From a bacterium UBP4_UBA6127 (GTDB lineage Bacteria > UBP4 > UBA4092): DNA of 64,000 bases. The DNA lies in the NCBI GenBank assembly GCA_002428325.1, contig DIVR01000052.1, forward strand, positions 1 to 64,000, written 5' to 3'. Below are positions 17,035-26,254 of the stretch, in pieces (within the stretch, counting starts at the first letter, position 1; each line of letters opens with the position of its first letter). The position numbers and the translations under genes were made by a program. The notes under the pieces were generated by a model, which made no database searches, was not told the DNA's origin, and saw only the letters and a program-made list of their open reading frames with translations.

Positions 17035-17507
17035 GATTGACTGCTCTCCAAGATTTCTTTATGAATAAGATTCCGGATACAGGTATGAATCTCATTGGCG
17101 CAAGACCTGTATTCCGCTAAGCCTAGACCATAGGGGTCATCAATCTCATGATGATTTTCGCTATCAGGATGATAATCCCCCATAATTTTTATTTTATTAT
17201 CCAAATCAGGGGTCATACTCAGAAGGACATCCCGATGCATGGTTTCCATGACAATGACTAAATCAGCTTCCCTTAACAATCCTTCATTGATACGGGTTGA
17301 ATGATGCCCCATAATATCAATGCCACGCTCATTCATCACCAGGATGGCAGGATCCGATGCTAAACGGCCATCTACAGTAAGAACCCCGGCAGAAGATATG
17401 TGGATATCATAAGAAGGATACTTTTCCATCTCCTTCTTCATCAAAGCTTCAGCCATAGGGCTTCGGCATAAGTTACCCGTACACACAAAGAGAATAGATT
17501 TAATCAT
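17031..17507 (-). CDS. Low-molecular-weight protein-tyrosine-phosphatase family protein
   Basis: The 158-residue protein has the phosphate-binding loop C9-TGNLC-R15-S near its N-terminus and a distal DDPYGL segment that supplies the catalytic aspartate. Relatives include protein arginine and tyrosine phosphatases of the YwlE/Wzb kind. Its place between tsaC and rpiB matches the ywlE neighbourhood of Firmicutes, so an arginine- or tyrosine-phosphatase role is plausible but not proven. Overlap with rpiB is 4 bases. Confidence 0.88.
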   Translation of the reverse strand: MIKSILFVCTGNLCRSPMAEALMKKEMEKYPSYDIHISSAGVLTVDGRLASDPAILVMNERGIDIMGHHSTRINEGLLREADLVIVMETMHRDVLLSMTPDLDNKIKIMGDYHPDSENHHEIDDPYGLGLAEYRSCANEIHTCIRNLIHKEILESSQS

Positions 17508-17542
17508 AAAATATCCGCCTGTTAATCAATTATACCGTAAAA

Positions 17543-18196
17543 TCAAAGGCTTGAGATTTGTAGAATACGCCGAATATCATCCGATTGAATATTACCTTCC
17601 CTCAATATCCGGGGAGGTTCAGTTGTAAGATCAACCACCGTGGATGGAATTCCGCTGCCAATGATACCCCCATCGATTATCAAATCAATCTCTGTCAAGA
17701 AATCTTGAGGCAATGATTTAAAATCTATACAGGGCGGTTCATCCGAGTAATTAGCGCTTGTACTTGCTACGGGTCTCCCCAGTTGTTCAATGAGCCGAGT
17801 TACCAGCTGAGACTGGGGCATTCTCAGTCCAATTTTTCCAGTTCCACAGGTGATGGCAGCATACGGGGCTTGTGAACAGGGCACTATTATCGTAAGGGCC
17901 CCAGGCCAATAGGTTTCACATAATGCCTCTGTTCTATCTGGAATTGAATCCGATAAAGCAAGCACTTGATGGAAACCATTAACCAATACCGGCAGAGGTT
18001 TTTGGTTGTCGCGTTTCTTCAGCTGATAAATTCTCGAAACCGCCTGGGGATTATCAATATCGCAAATCAGGCCATACACAGTATCCGTAGGGACCATAAC
18101 GACTCCGCCCTGCAGAAGGCAATTGACTATATTCTGAAGAGATTCAGCCGATGGATTATCAGGACTGATTTTGATTGATGCATTTCGGGGAATCAT
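17543..18196 (-). CDS. tsaC: Threonylcarbamoyl-AMP synthase (Sua5/YrdC/TsaC)
   Basis: This enzyme makes threonylcarbamoyl-AMP from threonine, bicarbonate and ATP, the first step of the universal t6A modification of ANN-decoding tRNAs. The 217-residue protein consists of the YrdC domain. It has GGVVMVPTDTVYGLICD near 30-46, the KKRDNQKPLPVL segment, and STSANYSDEPP followed by PSTVVDLT toward the end. There is no C-terminal Sua5 extension. It lies six bases after the unknown 18203-18847 gene and 35 bases before the phosphatase gene. Confidence 0.93.
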   Translation of the reverse strand: MIPRNASIKISPDNPSAESLQNIVNCLLQGGVVMVPTDTVYGLICDIDNPQAVSRIYQLKKRDNQKPLPVLVNGFHQVLALSDSIPDRTEALCETYWPGALTIIVPCSQAPYAAITCGTGKIGLRMPQSQLVTRLIEQLGRPVASTSANYSDEPPCIDFKSLPQDFLTEIDLIIDGGIIGSGIPSTVVDLTTEPPRILREGNIQSDDIRRILQISSL

Positions 18197-18202
18197 TTAA
18201 AT

Positions 18203-18847
18203 CTATCTTTCAATAACAAATTTTGAGATATCTTGGAACAGGAAATCATAAACCCGGTTAATTCGTTCCAGGGGAATGGAGGAGTTATAAACGACTCCAT
18301 GGAATTCACCTTTTATCTCAATAAACAGATTGTTCATATCTCTGAACCAAGGTTCAATTCGAATATCCATTACTTCGTCTTTTCCGGGCAAATTCAAACG
18401 AAGGCCGGCCCCACCCAGGTTTTTCCCCAAAGTATTGATATCTTCGGATGTAAAGCTGAAAAACTTATTCAATAAAATATCCCGGGAAGAATTCCCAGAA
18501 TCACAGGGCCAGAGAGACCTTAAAACTACCGCTTGAAATAAAAACATAGGGATATTCATTTCGGTACGAATATGTTCCATGACTGTTTTGGTTTTATCCA
18601 TAAACAACTGGATATTAAACTGGGAATCCTCTTCCTGGATATAGAGACGATCCGACATGATTCTTAATGCCGAACCATTGGGGTGAGTTAATTGTGCCCC
18701 ATTGGGAATCAGAGAAAAGGAGGGATATTCAAAGGTCTGGCAAATCTTGGAATAAATATCCACCAGGGTATTCTTCTCAAGGTTGGTGATAGGAGGAAAA
18801 ACAATTTCAGTTGAATAATGGATAGTCTTAAGTAATTCTGGATTCAT
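18203..18847 (-). CDS. Protein of unknown function in the tsaC-glyA operon
   Basis: I do not recognise this 214-residue protein. It has no signal peptide, transmembrane helix or nucleotide-binding motif. It reads as an alpha/beta protein with a conserved-looking central part (LRIMSDRLYIQEE, then FLFQAVVLRSLWP) and an acidic/aromatic C-terminal part (DIRIEPWFRDMNNLFIEIKGEF). It is tightly packed between the DUF2062 gene (10 bases) and tsaC (6 bases), so it is almost certainly a real gene and co-expressed. Confidence 0.8.
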   Translation of the reverse strand: MNPELLKTIHYSTEIVFPPITNLEKNTLVDIYSKICQTFEYPSFSLIPNGAQLTHPNGSALRIMSDRLYIQEEDSQFNIQLFMDKTKTVMEHIRTEMNIPMFLFQAVVLRSLWPCDSGNSSRDILLNKFFSFTSEDINTLGKNLGGAGLRLNLPGKDEVMDIRIEPWFRDMNNLFIEIKGEFHGVVYNSSIPLERINRVYDFLFQDISKFVIER

Positions 18848-18857
18848 AATATTTCCT

Positions 18858-19370
18858 TTATTGATGATATATTTCGTGATGTCTTAATCTTTTTTTCTTT
18901 ATATGGTCCTGGTAAGCTACCATGATCCTGTAAGTAATCAGATAACTTATCAGAGATATTAAAACTGAGGTAATGATAACGCCAATCAGGAGAGAGATTC
19001 CAGTAGCAGAGAGGATATCCCATACTTCCTTTATCGTTCTAGCTTTCATTAATCGATAGATATAATCTGAACTATTCCAGCCATGTCCCATCAAAAAACT
19101 ACCTAACGAATAACTGAAAATCCATATAGGAATAGTCGTGGCCGTATTAAATAAGATTGTTCCTAAAACAGCCGCTCCCCGATTCAACTTCAAAAGAGTG
19201 GCAAAAATCAAAGCATAAATCGGACCCGCGATAGGCATTACGCCAAGAAACATTCCTAACGCCATCCCTCCAGCAACTTTATGAGGGCTGTCTTTCATCC
19301 TGACTAAACGGTAATAATTCAGCTTAATCCACCGTTTCAGGCGGTTTTTTTTCGGTATATGTAATGACAT
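18858..19370 (-). CDS. DUF2062 membrane protein
   Basis: The 170-residue protein has a basic N-terminus (residues 1-25) and then three or four hydrophobic helices. The segment SPHKVAGGMALGMFLGVMPI at about 28-47 and GTILFNTATTIPIWIFSYSLG at about 80-100 match the DUF2062 pattern (charged start, SPhkiA.G.AlGvFlG, N.l-T-P). The biochemical role of this inner-membrane family is unknown; relatives are often beside envelope or glycosyltransferase genes. It is the first gene of the leftward operon and diverges from tolQ. Confidence 0.85.
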   Translation of the reverse strand: MSLHIPKKNRLKRWIKLNYYRLVRMKDSPHKVAGGMALGMFLGVMPIAGPIYALIFATLLKLNRGAAVLGTILFNTATTIPIWIFSYSLGSFLMGHGWNSSDYIYRLMKARTIKEVWDILSATGISLLIGVIITSVLISLISYLITYRIMVAYQDHIKKKRLRHHEIYHQ

Positions 19371-19458
19371 AAATTGATTGATTATAACGATAGTCCGAAT
19401 TATTTAATTTGCGACCTGTAAACATTTTAAACAGTTTAGTAGTAAAATTGAAGAGAAA

Positions 19459-19488
19459 TTGATTTCCATGATAGACTGCTTTGATAAT
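19459..19488 (+). promoter_or_regulatory. Possible promoter of the tol-pal operon
   Basis: TTGATT (19459-19464) and GATAAT (19483-19488) are 18 bases apart. The -10 matches the consensus at 5/6. It lies 28 bases before the tolQ ATG in the divergent gap. Confidence 0.3.
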
Positions 19489-19516
19489 CATTCATCTTCC
19501 ATGAAATAGGAATACT

Positions 19517-20302
19517 ATGTTTATAACAGATACATTTTTAAATTTTGCTGTCCAAATTGCTGATTCCGGTGTCGTAAATTCTGGAAATGCCCCTGTTTTC
19601 CCCTCCGGCTTCTCAACTTTCTTCAAGATATTAACAAATTGCGTTCAACAGAGTGGTCCGTTTGGAAAATTGATTTTACTAATCTTACTATTATTTTCCA
19701 TTGGGTCATGGGCCATCATGTTTGACCGGTGGCGTTATTTTAAGAGAATTAACCAGGCAAGTAAACAATTTTTAGAAGAAGTCTGGTCAAAAAAGAGAAT
19801 GTCATTGGAAATAGCTCAGTTTTCCATGAGAAATCCAAGTCCCTATGCCCAGATTTATCGGGTTGGTAATATGGAATTAAACGTTCTTCAGGGAGATACT
19901 CCTGTTAATACATCCATTTTGCCTGGGACGATAAAATTATCCCTCTTGGAAAGAGCGATTGAAAATGTTATTTCCGAAGAAACCGCTAAAATGGAGAAGA
20001 ACCTTTCTTTTTTGGGAACCACTGCCAGTGCAACCCCCTTTATTGGATTACTTGGAACGGTTTGGGGTATTCTGGCAACCTTTTATCAAATGGGTGTATC
20101 CGGTTCGGCCAATTTTACAACCATCGCCCCCGGATTAGCGGAATCCCTGATTGCAACAGCAGCAGGTCTGGCTGCTGCCATTCCGGCAGTCATCGCTTAT
20201 AACCATTACATTCAAAAAGTCAGAAGTGAAACCAATAAAATGTATCATTTTTCCGGTCAGTTTTTAAATCATGTGGAACAAAATTACAGGATATCCGATT
20301 AA
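19517..20302 (+). CDS. tolQ: TolQ/ExbB/MotA-family proton channel subunit
   Basis: TolQ and TolR use the proton gradient to energise TolA, which pulls the outer membrane inward during division. The 261-residue protein has three transmembrane helices (about 48-68, 157-180 and 200-222). The conserved proton-channel proteins signature covers GTTASATPFIGLLGTVWGI and the A/G-rich third helix. The N-terminal 45 residues before helix 1 are longer than in E. coli. It heads tolQ-tolR-tolA-tolB-pal-cpoB, and that full set distinguishes it from ExbB. Confidence 0.92.
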   Translation: MFITDTFLNFAVQIADSGVVNSGNAPVFPSGFSTFFKILTNCVQQSGPFGKLILLILLLFSIGSWAIMFDRWRYFKRINQASKQFLEEVWSKKRMSLEIAQFSMRNPSPYAQIYRVGNMELNVLQGDTPVNTSILPGTIKLSLLERAIENVISEETAKMEKNLSFLGTTASATPFIGLLGTVWGILATFYQMGVSGSANFTTIAPGLAESLIATAAGLAAAIPAVIAYNHYIQKVRSETNKMYHFSGQFLNHVEQNYRISD

Positions 20303-20311
20303 GTATTCCTT

Positions 20312-20725
20312 ATGTTAAGACGCCGACAAGTTCAATATACTCCTCTGGCCAGTATCAATGTTACTCCTTTTGTGGATGTTACTTTGACCCTGCTGGTTAT
20401 TTTTATGGTCGTAGCTCCAGCCCTGCACCAGGGATTGAATGTCCAATTACCAAAGACTCAGAGTAAAGGAACGGATGTTTCCGGTAAATGGGTTGTTACG
20501 ATTTCTGAAAAAGAACAAATATATCTAAATGAAAGGCCTGTTACTATCCAGGAACTGAGCCAAAGAATGCAGGCTATTTCCCAAACTGACAGTGCCCTGC
20601 AAGTATTTATTATTGGAGACAAGAGAAGCGATTATGGAGCTGTCATAAAAGTTCTGGATATTGTCAAACAGTCCGGAGTTCAAAAAGTCGGGATAGTAAC
20701 CGAATTTGAAAATACCACCCGATGA
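20312..20725 (+). CDS. tolR: TolR/ExbD-family protein
   Basis: The 137-residue protein has one N-terminal transmembrane helix (about 22-42) with the proton-relaying Asp in INVTPFVDVTLTLLVIFMV, then a periplasmic domain ending in a segment like QKVGIVTE. It partners TolQ as stator. It begins 9 bases after tolQ. Confidence 0.93.
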   Translation: MLRRRQVQYTPLASINVTPFVDVTLTLLVIFMVVAPALHQGLNVQLPKTQSKGTDVSGKWVVTISEKEQIYLNERPVTIQELSQRMQAISQTDSALQVFIIGDKRSDYGAVIKVLDIVKQSGVQKVGIVTEFENTTR

Positions 20726-20737
20726 AGATAACCCGTC

Positions 20738-21589
20738 ATGACAGATTTTTATAACAGTATAGATAATCATTCAATACGCAAAGCACTCATAAGTTCGATA
20801 ATTATCCACTTCATCATCGTGCTTCTAATCTATTTTGGTTCTATATTGACACCAAAACCAAGCTACCTTTTAGGCGATGTCTATACGGTTAATTTGACCG
20901 GAATGCCGATGGCTTCAGGCACCTTGCAGCCATCCCAAGGAGCTGTTCCTTTATCCCTGCCAGAGGCTCCGGCAAGTTCTAAGGGTAAATCAGATGCCGT
21001 ATCTCCTATAAGCGATAAGGTAACACCCAAAACATTTAATACCAAAACAGACGATGCTTTTCCCTTAAAGATCAAGACACCGCAACTTTCTCAGGCTAAA
21101 CCATTGATTCGATCAATATTTAATCAGGGAAATGACACAGAGAAAACCAACCCATCAACTAAAGCGGGTCCAGAAATCAAAAAGTTTTCCGGTGGAACCA
21201 TGTTGGGCGCAGTCAAAGGGAATAACCATTCAACAAATGCTTCAACAGGAACACCGGGTAGTAATATGGGAAGTTCCATGGGAGGAATGCAGGGTAAACC
21301 CTTTCCTGATCCATACTATTTGCAGAAAATCCAGGAGAGAATCACTCAAAATTGGAGTCCCCCAGAAGGAATTATTGGGAGAAATAAACAAATGAACCTT
21401 TTGGTTTATTTCTCTATTAATCGTCAGGGGAAAATCAGCAGTGTAATGATTGAAGAGCCTTCAGGTTCGACTGTTTTGGACCAATCAGCAATCAGAGCTG
21501 TCCAATTATCAGACCCTTTACTCCCAATTCCGGCTGTGATTAAGGAAGATATGTTAAAAGTTCATTTTAAATTTACCTATAATAGCTGA
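20738..21589 (+). CDS. tolA: TolA/TonB-like energy transducer
   Basis: The 283-residue protein has a short cytoplasmic tail, one transmembrane anchor (about 14-34) and a long low-complexity periplasmic linker rich in Pro, Ser, Lys and Gly (about 55-190). A C-terminal TonB/TolA domain (about 195-283) follows, with YLQKIQERITQNWSPPEG and a Val/Ile beta-rich end. It links the TolQR motor to TolB and Pal at the outer membrane. The linker is disordered-looking rather than the long helical one of E. coli TolA, so this is a TonB-like variant. The position between tolR and tolB settles the role. Confidence 0.85.
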   Translation: MTDFYNSIDNHSIRKALISSIIIHFIIVLLIYFGSILTPKPSYLLGDVYTVNLTGMPMASGTLQPSQGAVPLSLPEAPASSKGKSDAVSPISDKVTPKTFNTKTDDAFPLKIKTPQLSQAKPLIRSIFNQGNDTEKTNPSTKAGPEIKKFSGGTMLGAVKGNNHSTNASTGTPGSNMGSSMGGMQGKPFPDPYYLQKIQERITQNWSPPEGIIGRNKQMNLLVYFSINRQGKISSVMIEEPSGSTVLDQSAIRAVQLSDPLLPIPAVIKEDMLKVHFKFTYNS

Positions 21590-21605
21590 TTAGAGGTTAG
21601 AAAAA

Positions 21606-22904
21606 ATGCTGAATAATCATAAGAAACTTACTATATTAATAATTACATTATGGATTCTCTCATTTTCATTTTCCTTGGCTACGGATGTCTATATCGGTTC
21701 AATATATTCGGTTGGGAAAAAATGGAATATCTTAATGACTCCCTTTCAGCCGATGCCCGGTTCACAAAAATCTGATGAAATGGATCACTTATGGTCCATA
21801 GTTAAAAATGATCTTGAATTTTCGGGATATTTCAGTGTTATCACTGTTCAAAAAGTCCCCACCATGCCCAATTCTCCGAATTTTATTGATTTAGGGTTTC
21901 TACAAACATTAAATTTGGATAACTACACCCAGGGGGCCTATTCCCTTTCAGGAAACAGGCTTTATTTGGAAGCTGATTTAATGAATCCCCAAACAGGATT
22001 ACGGCTTTGGGGAAAGAGATATCGGGGAAATATCGAATTAAACAGGGAAATGGCTCATCGATTCTCCGATGAAATAGTTAAAAATGTAACCAGCTACATG
22101 GGTATTGCCAATAGTAAGATTACTTTTATTGGTAAATCAGGGACTTCAAAAGAATTATATATGATGGATTATGATGGAGCTAACATGGTTCAGCTAACAC
22201 ATGATAAATCCATTACATTATCTCCTTCCTGGTCTCCAGATACCACCCATATTGCATTTCTTTCCTATAGAGATGGTTATCCGGGCATTTTTGTCATTAA
22301 TGTAGCGACCCGAAAAATCAGAAAAATCGCTTCATATAAAGGGCTCAATTCATCGCCCGCATGGTCTCCAGATGGTAAATGGATAGCTGCCATGCTCAAT
22401 AAAGATGGGGATGAAGAAATTTACCTCCTGGATCCTTCTGGGCAAGGAGAACCCAAGAGAATTACTTTTAGCAGAGGGATTGATACTTCACCTGTATGGT
22501 CTCCAGACGGTAAACAACTCGCGTTTGTATCAAATCGTTCCGGAGGACCTCAAATATATATTATGGATGCCGATGGTGCGAATGTCAGAAGACTGACTTT
22601 CCAAGGCAGTTATAACACATGTCCAAGCTGGTCCCCCCGAGGTGATATGATTGCATATGCTTCACAAAATGCAGGCGGTTTCAATATATATGCGATTTCT
22701 GTAAATGGACAAAATCCCATACAGGTTTCTTCTTCAGGTGGATCTAATGAAGAACCTTCCTGGGCGCCTGATGGGAATCATATTATCTTTAGCTGCAACC
22801 GAGGAGGCAATTCCCAGTTATATACCATGTCATTGAATGGTAATGGACAAAAACAACTTACCCGTTTATCCATTAGTTGCAGTCAACCCAATTGGTCTAG
22901 ATGA
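21606..22904 (+). CDS. tolB: Tol-Pal system periplasmic protein TolB
   Basis: TolB is a periplasmic beta-propeller that binds Pal and TolA. The 432-residue protein has an N-terminal signal peptide (cut near residue 26), an alpha/beta domain (about 30-165) and a WD-like propeller with repeated SPSWSPD, SPAWSPDGK, SPVWSPDGK, CPSWSPRGD and EPSWAPDGN units. The length is normal. It starts 16 bases after the tolA-like gene. A 149-bp gap follows before pal, so pal may also have its own promoter. Confidence 0.95.
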   Translation: MLNNHKKLTILIITLWILSFSFSLATDVYIGSIYSVGKKWNILMTPFQPMPGSQKSDEMDHLWSIVKNDLEFSGYFSVITVQKVPTMPNSPNFIDLGFLQTLNLDNYTQGAYSLSGNRLYLEADLMNPQTGLRLWGKRYRGNIELNREMAHRFSDEIVKNVTSYMGIANSKITFIGKSGTSKELYMMDYDGANMVQLTHDKSITLSPSWSPDTTHIAFLSYRDGYPGIFVINVATRKIRKIASYKGLNSSPAWSPDGKWIAAMLNKDGDEEIYLLDPSGQGEPKRITFSRGIDTSPVWSPDGKQLAFVSNRSGGPQIYIMDADGANVRRLTFQGSYNTCPSWSPRGDMIAYASQNAGGFNIYAISVNGQNPIQVSSSGGSNEEPSWAPDGNHIIFSCNRGGNSQLYTMSLNGNGQKQLTRLSISCSQPNWSR

Positions 22905-23053
22905 TTCTTGTCAACCGATATGTAACATTTTAGGTATAGAAATTGTTTTATTCTTTTCATTGAAGTCATATTTTGTATTTGATAAGATTAAACAAGTAAC
23001 TTTTGTTAAAAAACTAATATAACTTGTTTATTTAAAGGGGTGAAAAATTAAAA

Positions 23054-23656
23054 ATGTTTTTTGAATTCAAAAAATCTTTATCTGTTAAACGTAGCTTAAT
23101 GATATTAATGCTGATAGGTTTATCCGTCATGCTCATGATATCAGGTTGCGCACGCAAGACGGGTGCCGTTAAAAGCCAGAAACTGGATGAGACTCCTTCT
23201 CAGCCAGCAAAAGTTGATGTACAGACTCCTCCGGCTCCTGTCGAACAAGTCGCACCACAGCCATCCGTTGAAGATGATAATGCAAATGCACAAGATGCCA
23301 CTAAACCTCTAGCTGTAGCTTCCTCTGCAATTAGTTCTGTTTATTTTTCTTTTGATAAATATGATCTATCTGATGAAGCCAGAGAGACTTTAAAAAAGAA
23401 TGCCCTATGGCTTAGGGATAACGCAACTGTTAAAGTGATTGTTGAAGGCAATTGCGATGAAAGAGGTACCGTGGAATACAATTTGGCCCTTGGTGAAAAA
23501 CGTGCCAAATCAGTAAAAGACTATTACATTTCTCTAGGTATTCCCGCAGCCCGCATTCAAACTATCAGTTATGGTGAAGAACGTCCTGTTGATCCAGCTC
23601 ATGATGAATCTGCCTGGGCCAAAAATCGTCGTTCTGAAACAAACATCTTGAAATAA
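23054..23656 (+). CDS. pal: Peptidoglycan-associated lipoprotein Pal
   Basis: Pal anchors the outer membrane to peptidoglycan. The 200-residue precursor has a lipoprotein signal with lipid-attached Cys32 (LMISGC), a proline-rich linker to about residue 80 and an OmpA-like domain. That domain contains VYFSFDKYDLSDEA and the peptidoglycan-binding NCDERGTVEYNLALGEKRA. The ribosome-binding sequence AAGGGG lies about 13 bases before the ATG, a longish spacing. A perfect hairpin (23661-23699) follows at once. Confidence 0.96.
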   Translation: MFFEFKKSLSVKRSLMILMLIGLSVMLMISGCARKTGAVKSQKLDETPSQPAKVDVQTPPAPVEQVAPQPSVEDDNANAQDATKPLAVASSAISSVYFSFDKYDLSDEARETLKKNALWLRDNATVKVIVEGNCDERGTVEYNLALGEKRAKSVKDYYISLGIPAARIQTISYGEERPVDPAHDESAWAKNRRSETNILK

Positions 23657-23660
23657 GCAG

Positions 23661-23699
23661 GTTGAAAGAGGATGAAATATCTGATTTCATCCTCTTTCA
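23661..23699 (+). terminator. Strong 17-bp hairpin between pal and cpoB
   Basis: Arms 23661-23677 and 23683-23699 are perfect reverse complements around a 5-base loop, starting 4 bases after the pal stop. Only a weak T run (TTATT) follows. It could be a partial terminator that lowers cpoB expression relative to pal, or an mRNA stabiliser. Confidence 0.6.
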
Positions 23700-23734
23700 A
23701 TTATTAAGTTGGATTTAATCCAGGGGGTGTTTTC

Positions 23735-24610
23735 ATGATGACCATTTTTAGAACAATGAATCATATTCTATTATTCATATTATTAATTCCTTTTTCATTC
23801 ATACTTACAGGATGTGTAACCTCAGAAAAAACATTAGACCCCATCTATGCAGATATTCAGACTCTGAGACAACAAATTTCCAGTACTCAACAGGAACTCG
23901 CTCTTCTCCGGCAGGATGTTAAGAAGGATACTCAAGAGGAACTGAAATCCCTGAATGGGAAAATGGATGATTTCCAATCCTCATTTGCTGATGTAAAAGC
24001 TAATACAGAATTAAATACCCGTGATTTGAATATCATCAATAACCGGTTAGATGAATATCAGGAGCGTATCTCTAAATTTGAAGAGAAATTAGCATCTTCT
24101 GAGAAGGATACTAATCAGCGGCTTGAATATTCAGTAAAAAATCTGGAAAACAGGATAAGCGTATTAGAACAGAAAATGAGTAATTCTGGGAATACTTCAA
24201 ATATTGAAGGAATGAATCAATCCTCACCCATCGGTTCGGGAAATGACGCAAAATCCTTATTATCCAAAGCGGAACAAGCATATCAAAAAGGATCATTTGC
24301 TGAAGCTCTCACCCTTACCAATAATTACATAGATACTTATCCGAATGATAATGACATACCTTCCATAAAGTTTATCCAGGGACAAGCCTTGTCGGGATTA
24401 AAAGAAAATAGTAAATCATTGGAAGTTTTTAGCGATTTCATAAAGAATTATCCTGAACATGAAAAAGTCCCGGCCGCTATGCTCAAACGAGCCCTTTTAT
24501 ATAAGGAACTCAAAGAAAATAATAAGCAGGTTGATGAGTTAAAGTCGTTAGTAAAGAAATATCCCTTATCGCCCGAGGCTGAACAAGCTTTAGAAGAATT
24601 AAAGCAATAA
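23735..24610 (+). CDS. cpoB: CpoB/YbgF-like Tol-Pal cell division coordinator
   Basis: The 291-residue protein has a lipoprotein-type signal (Cys27 in LTGCVTS), a long coiled coil (about 35-150) and C-terminal TPR repeats (about 175-290, AKSLLSKAEQAYQKGSFAEAL). This is the layout of CpoB, which couples peptidoglycan synthesis at the septum to Tol-driven outer-membrane constriction. In E. coli CpoB is a free periplasmic protein, so the lipobox is a difference. GGGGG lies before the ATG. It closes the tol-pal group. Confidence 0.85.
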   Translation: MMTIFRTMNHILLFILLIPFSFILTGCVTSEKTLDPIYADIQTLRQQISSTQQELALLRQDVKKDTQEELKSLNGKMDDFQSSFADVKANTELNTRDLNIINNRLDEYQERISKFEEKLASSEKDTNQRLEYSVKNLENRISVLEQKMSNSGNTSNIEGMNQSSPIGSGNDAKSLLSKAEQAYQKGSFAEALTLTNNYIDTYPNDNDIPSIKFIQGQALSGLKENSKSLEVFSDFIKNYPEHEKVPAAMLKRALLYKELKENNKQVDELKSLVKKYPLSPEAEQALEELKQ

Positions 24611-24637
24611 TATATTATTAATTAGTTTTTTTAATAT

Positions 24638-24680
24638 AAAAGGGGCAAACCTGTGGAATTTACAATGGATTGCCTCTTTT
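24638..24680 (+). terminator. Terminator after cpoB
   Basis: AAAAGGGGCAA (24638-24648) pairs with TTGCCTCTTTT (24670-24680) with one G-U pair. Further pairing is possible inside the 21-base loop. The T-rich right arm ends before rpoN begins at 24729. Confidence 0.6.
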
Positions 24681-24728
24681 ATCAGTTATAATGAATAACG
24701 TTGGGAATATGGTCAGGTTACAATTATT

Positions 24729-26180
24729 ATGATTAAACAGAAAATCAACCAGATTCAAACACAAAAAATAATCATGACCCCCCAGCTTCAACAGGCGGTA
24801 AAGCTTCTCCAATTAACTACCTTAGAACTACAAACACTGATTGAACAGGAACTAGAATTAAACCCTGTTTTAGAGATAACAGAGCATTCCCAGGAAGACT
24901 CCGTTGAATCCTCCAGCTTAAATATATCGGATAAGGAAATACCTAAAGAAAATGAAACCATGAACTCATCAGATTCTAAGGCTATTGATGAGTTGAATAT
25001 TCAGGAATTTTATCCTGATGATAGAAACTGGGAATCCTTTGATTCATCTGAAGATTATTCTGAATCAAGAGATGGTTATTTATCAGAGATTCATCAGCAA
25101 TCAAAAGATATTTATGAACATCTATTATCACAATCCCATTTTTTAAAGCTAAATCCTGAAGAATTGAAAATTGCGGAAAGCATTATTGGCAATTTAGATA
25201 CGGCAGGATACTTACGAATACCCCTCGAAGACTTGGCAAAACTCCATTCTACAGATATTCAATCTATAGAAAAAGTCCTTTTTCAGATCCAGACACTTGA
25301 TCCTCCGGGTATAGCAGCACGAGATTTAAGAGAGTGCCTATGCTTACAATTAAAGAGCCGCAATATTGATAATGATACGGTCGCTTTATTGTTAGATACG
25401 GAGAATTTTAACGATTTTGTAAACCATCATTTTCAACAGATTGCACGAAGAACAAACCACCGATTAAATGAAATCGAGAAAGCTGCCCAAATAATTGCGA
25501 CCTTCAACCCCAAACCGGGGCACCAGTTTAGTCAATCAATACCTCATTATGTAATTCCCGATGTCATCATCCAAATACATGATGGGGAATATGAAATCAT
25601 TATGAATGATGATCGATTGCCTCAGCTAAAAATGAGTACAACCTACCTGAATATGCTTAAAAATAAGGATAATATACCTCAACAGGATTATGATTTTGTT
25701 CTGGATAAGTTTAGGGCAGCCCGTTCATTAATTCGTAATATTGAGCGTCGCAGAAAAACTATTTTGGAGGTCACCCAGGAAATTGTTAATACCCAAAAAG
25801 ACTTTTTAGAAAAGGGTGTCGATAAATTGAAACCCTTAAAATTAAAAGAAATTGCCGATAAATTAGGAATTCATGAATCGACTGTCGCCCGAGTTACCAG
25901 TAATAAATATGTCCATACTCCCCAAGGGACGTTTGAGTTGAAATACTTTTTCAGTCCCGGATTAAGTAAAGAAGATGGTTCATCAATTTCCGTAAGAACT
26001 ATTCGGACAATGATTCAAGAATTAATCTCACAAGAAAATCCTGCCCATCCCCTTTCTGATCAGACGATTGCCGATATTATCACCAATAAGAATATTAATA
26101 TTGCCAGGCGCACAGTAGCCAAATACCGTGAACAGTTAAAAATCCTTCCTGCTCATTTAAGAAAATCACATATAAAATAA
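24729..26180 (+). CDS. rpoN: RNA polymerase sigma-54 factor
   Basis: RpoN directs polymerase to -24/-12 promoters and needs an enhancer-binding ATPase to open them. The 483-residue protein has the Gln- and Leu-rich activator-interacting region I (about 1-50: QIQTQKIIMTPQLQQAVKLL), an acidic region II (about 55-120), the core-binding domain, a helix-turn-helix and the diagnostic RpoN box ARRTVAKYRE at 459-468. All parts are present. No lptB, hpf or pts gene, its usual neighbours, is nearby, and no enhancer-binding protein gene occurs in the window. Confidence 0.97.
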   Translation: MIKQKINQIQTQKIIMTPQLQQAVKLLQLTTLELQTLIEQELELNPVLEITEHSQEDSVESSSLNISDKEIPKENETMNSSDSKAIDELNIQEFYPDDRNWESFDSSEDYSESRDGYLSEIHQQSKDIYEHLLSQSHFLKLNPEELKIAESIIGNLDTAGYLRIPLEDLAKLHSTDIQSIEKVLFQIQTLDPPGIAARDLRECLCLQLKSRNIDNDTVALLLDTENFNDFVNHHFQQIARRTNHRLNEIEKAAQIIATFNPKPGHQFSQSIPHYVIPDVIIQIHDGEYEIIMNDDRLPQLKMSTTYLNMLKNKDNIPQQDYDFVLDKFRAARSLIRNIERRRKTILEVTQEIVNTQKDFLEKGVDKLKPLKLKEIADKLGIHESTVARVTSNKYVHTPQGTFELKYFFSPGLSKEDGSSISVRTIRTMIQELISQENPAHPLSDQTIADIITNKNINIARRTVAKYREQLKILPAHLRKSHIK

Positions 26181-26254
26181 AGTTGGTTTAATTTTCCAGT
26201 CTTTTACCGTATTATATTTCCATTAATCAATGATTCAGTGAAAGGTTATCCAAT

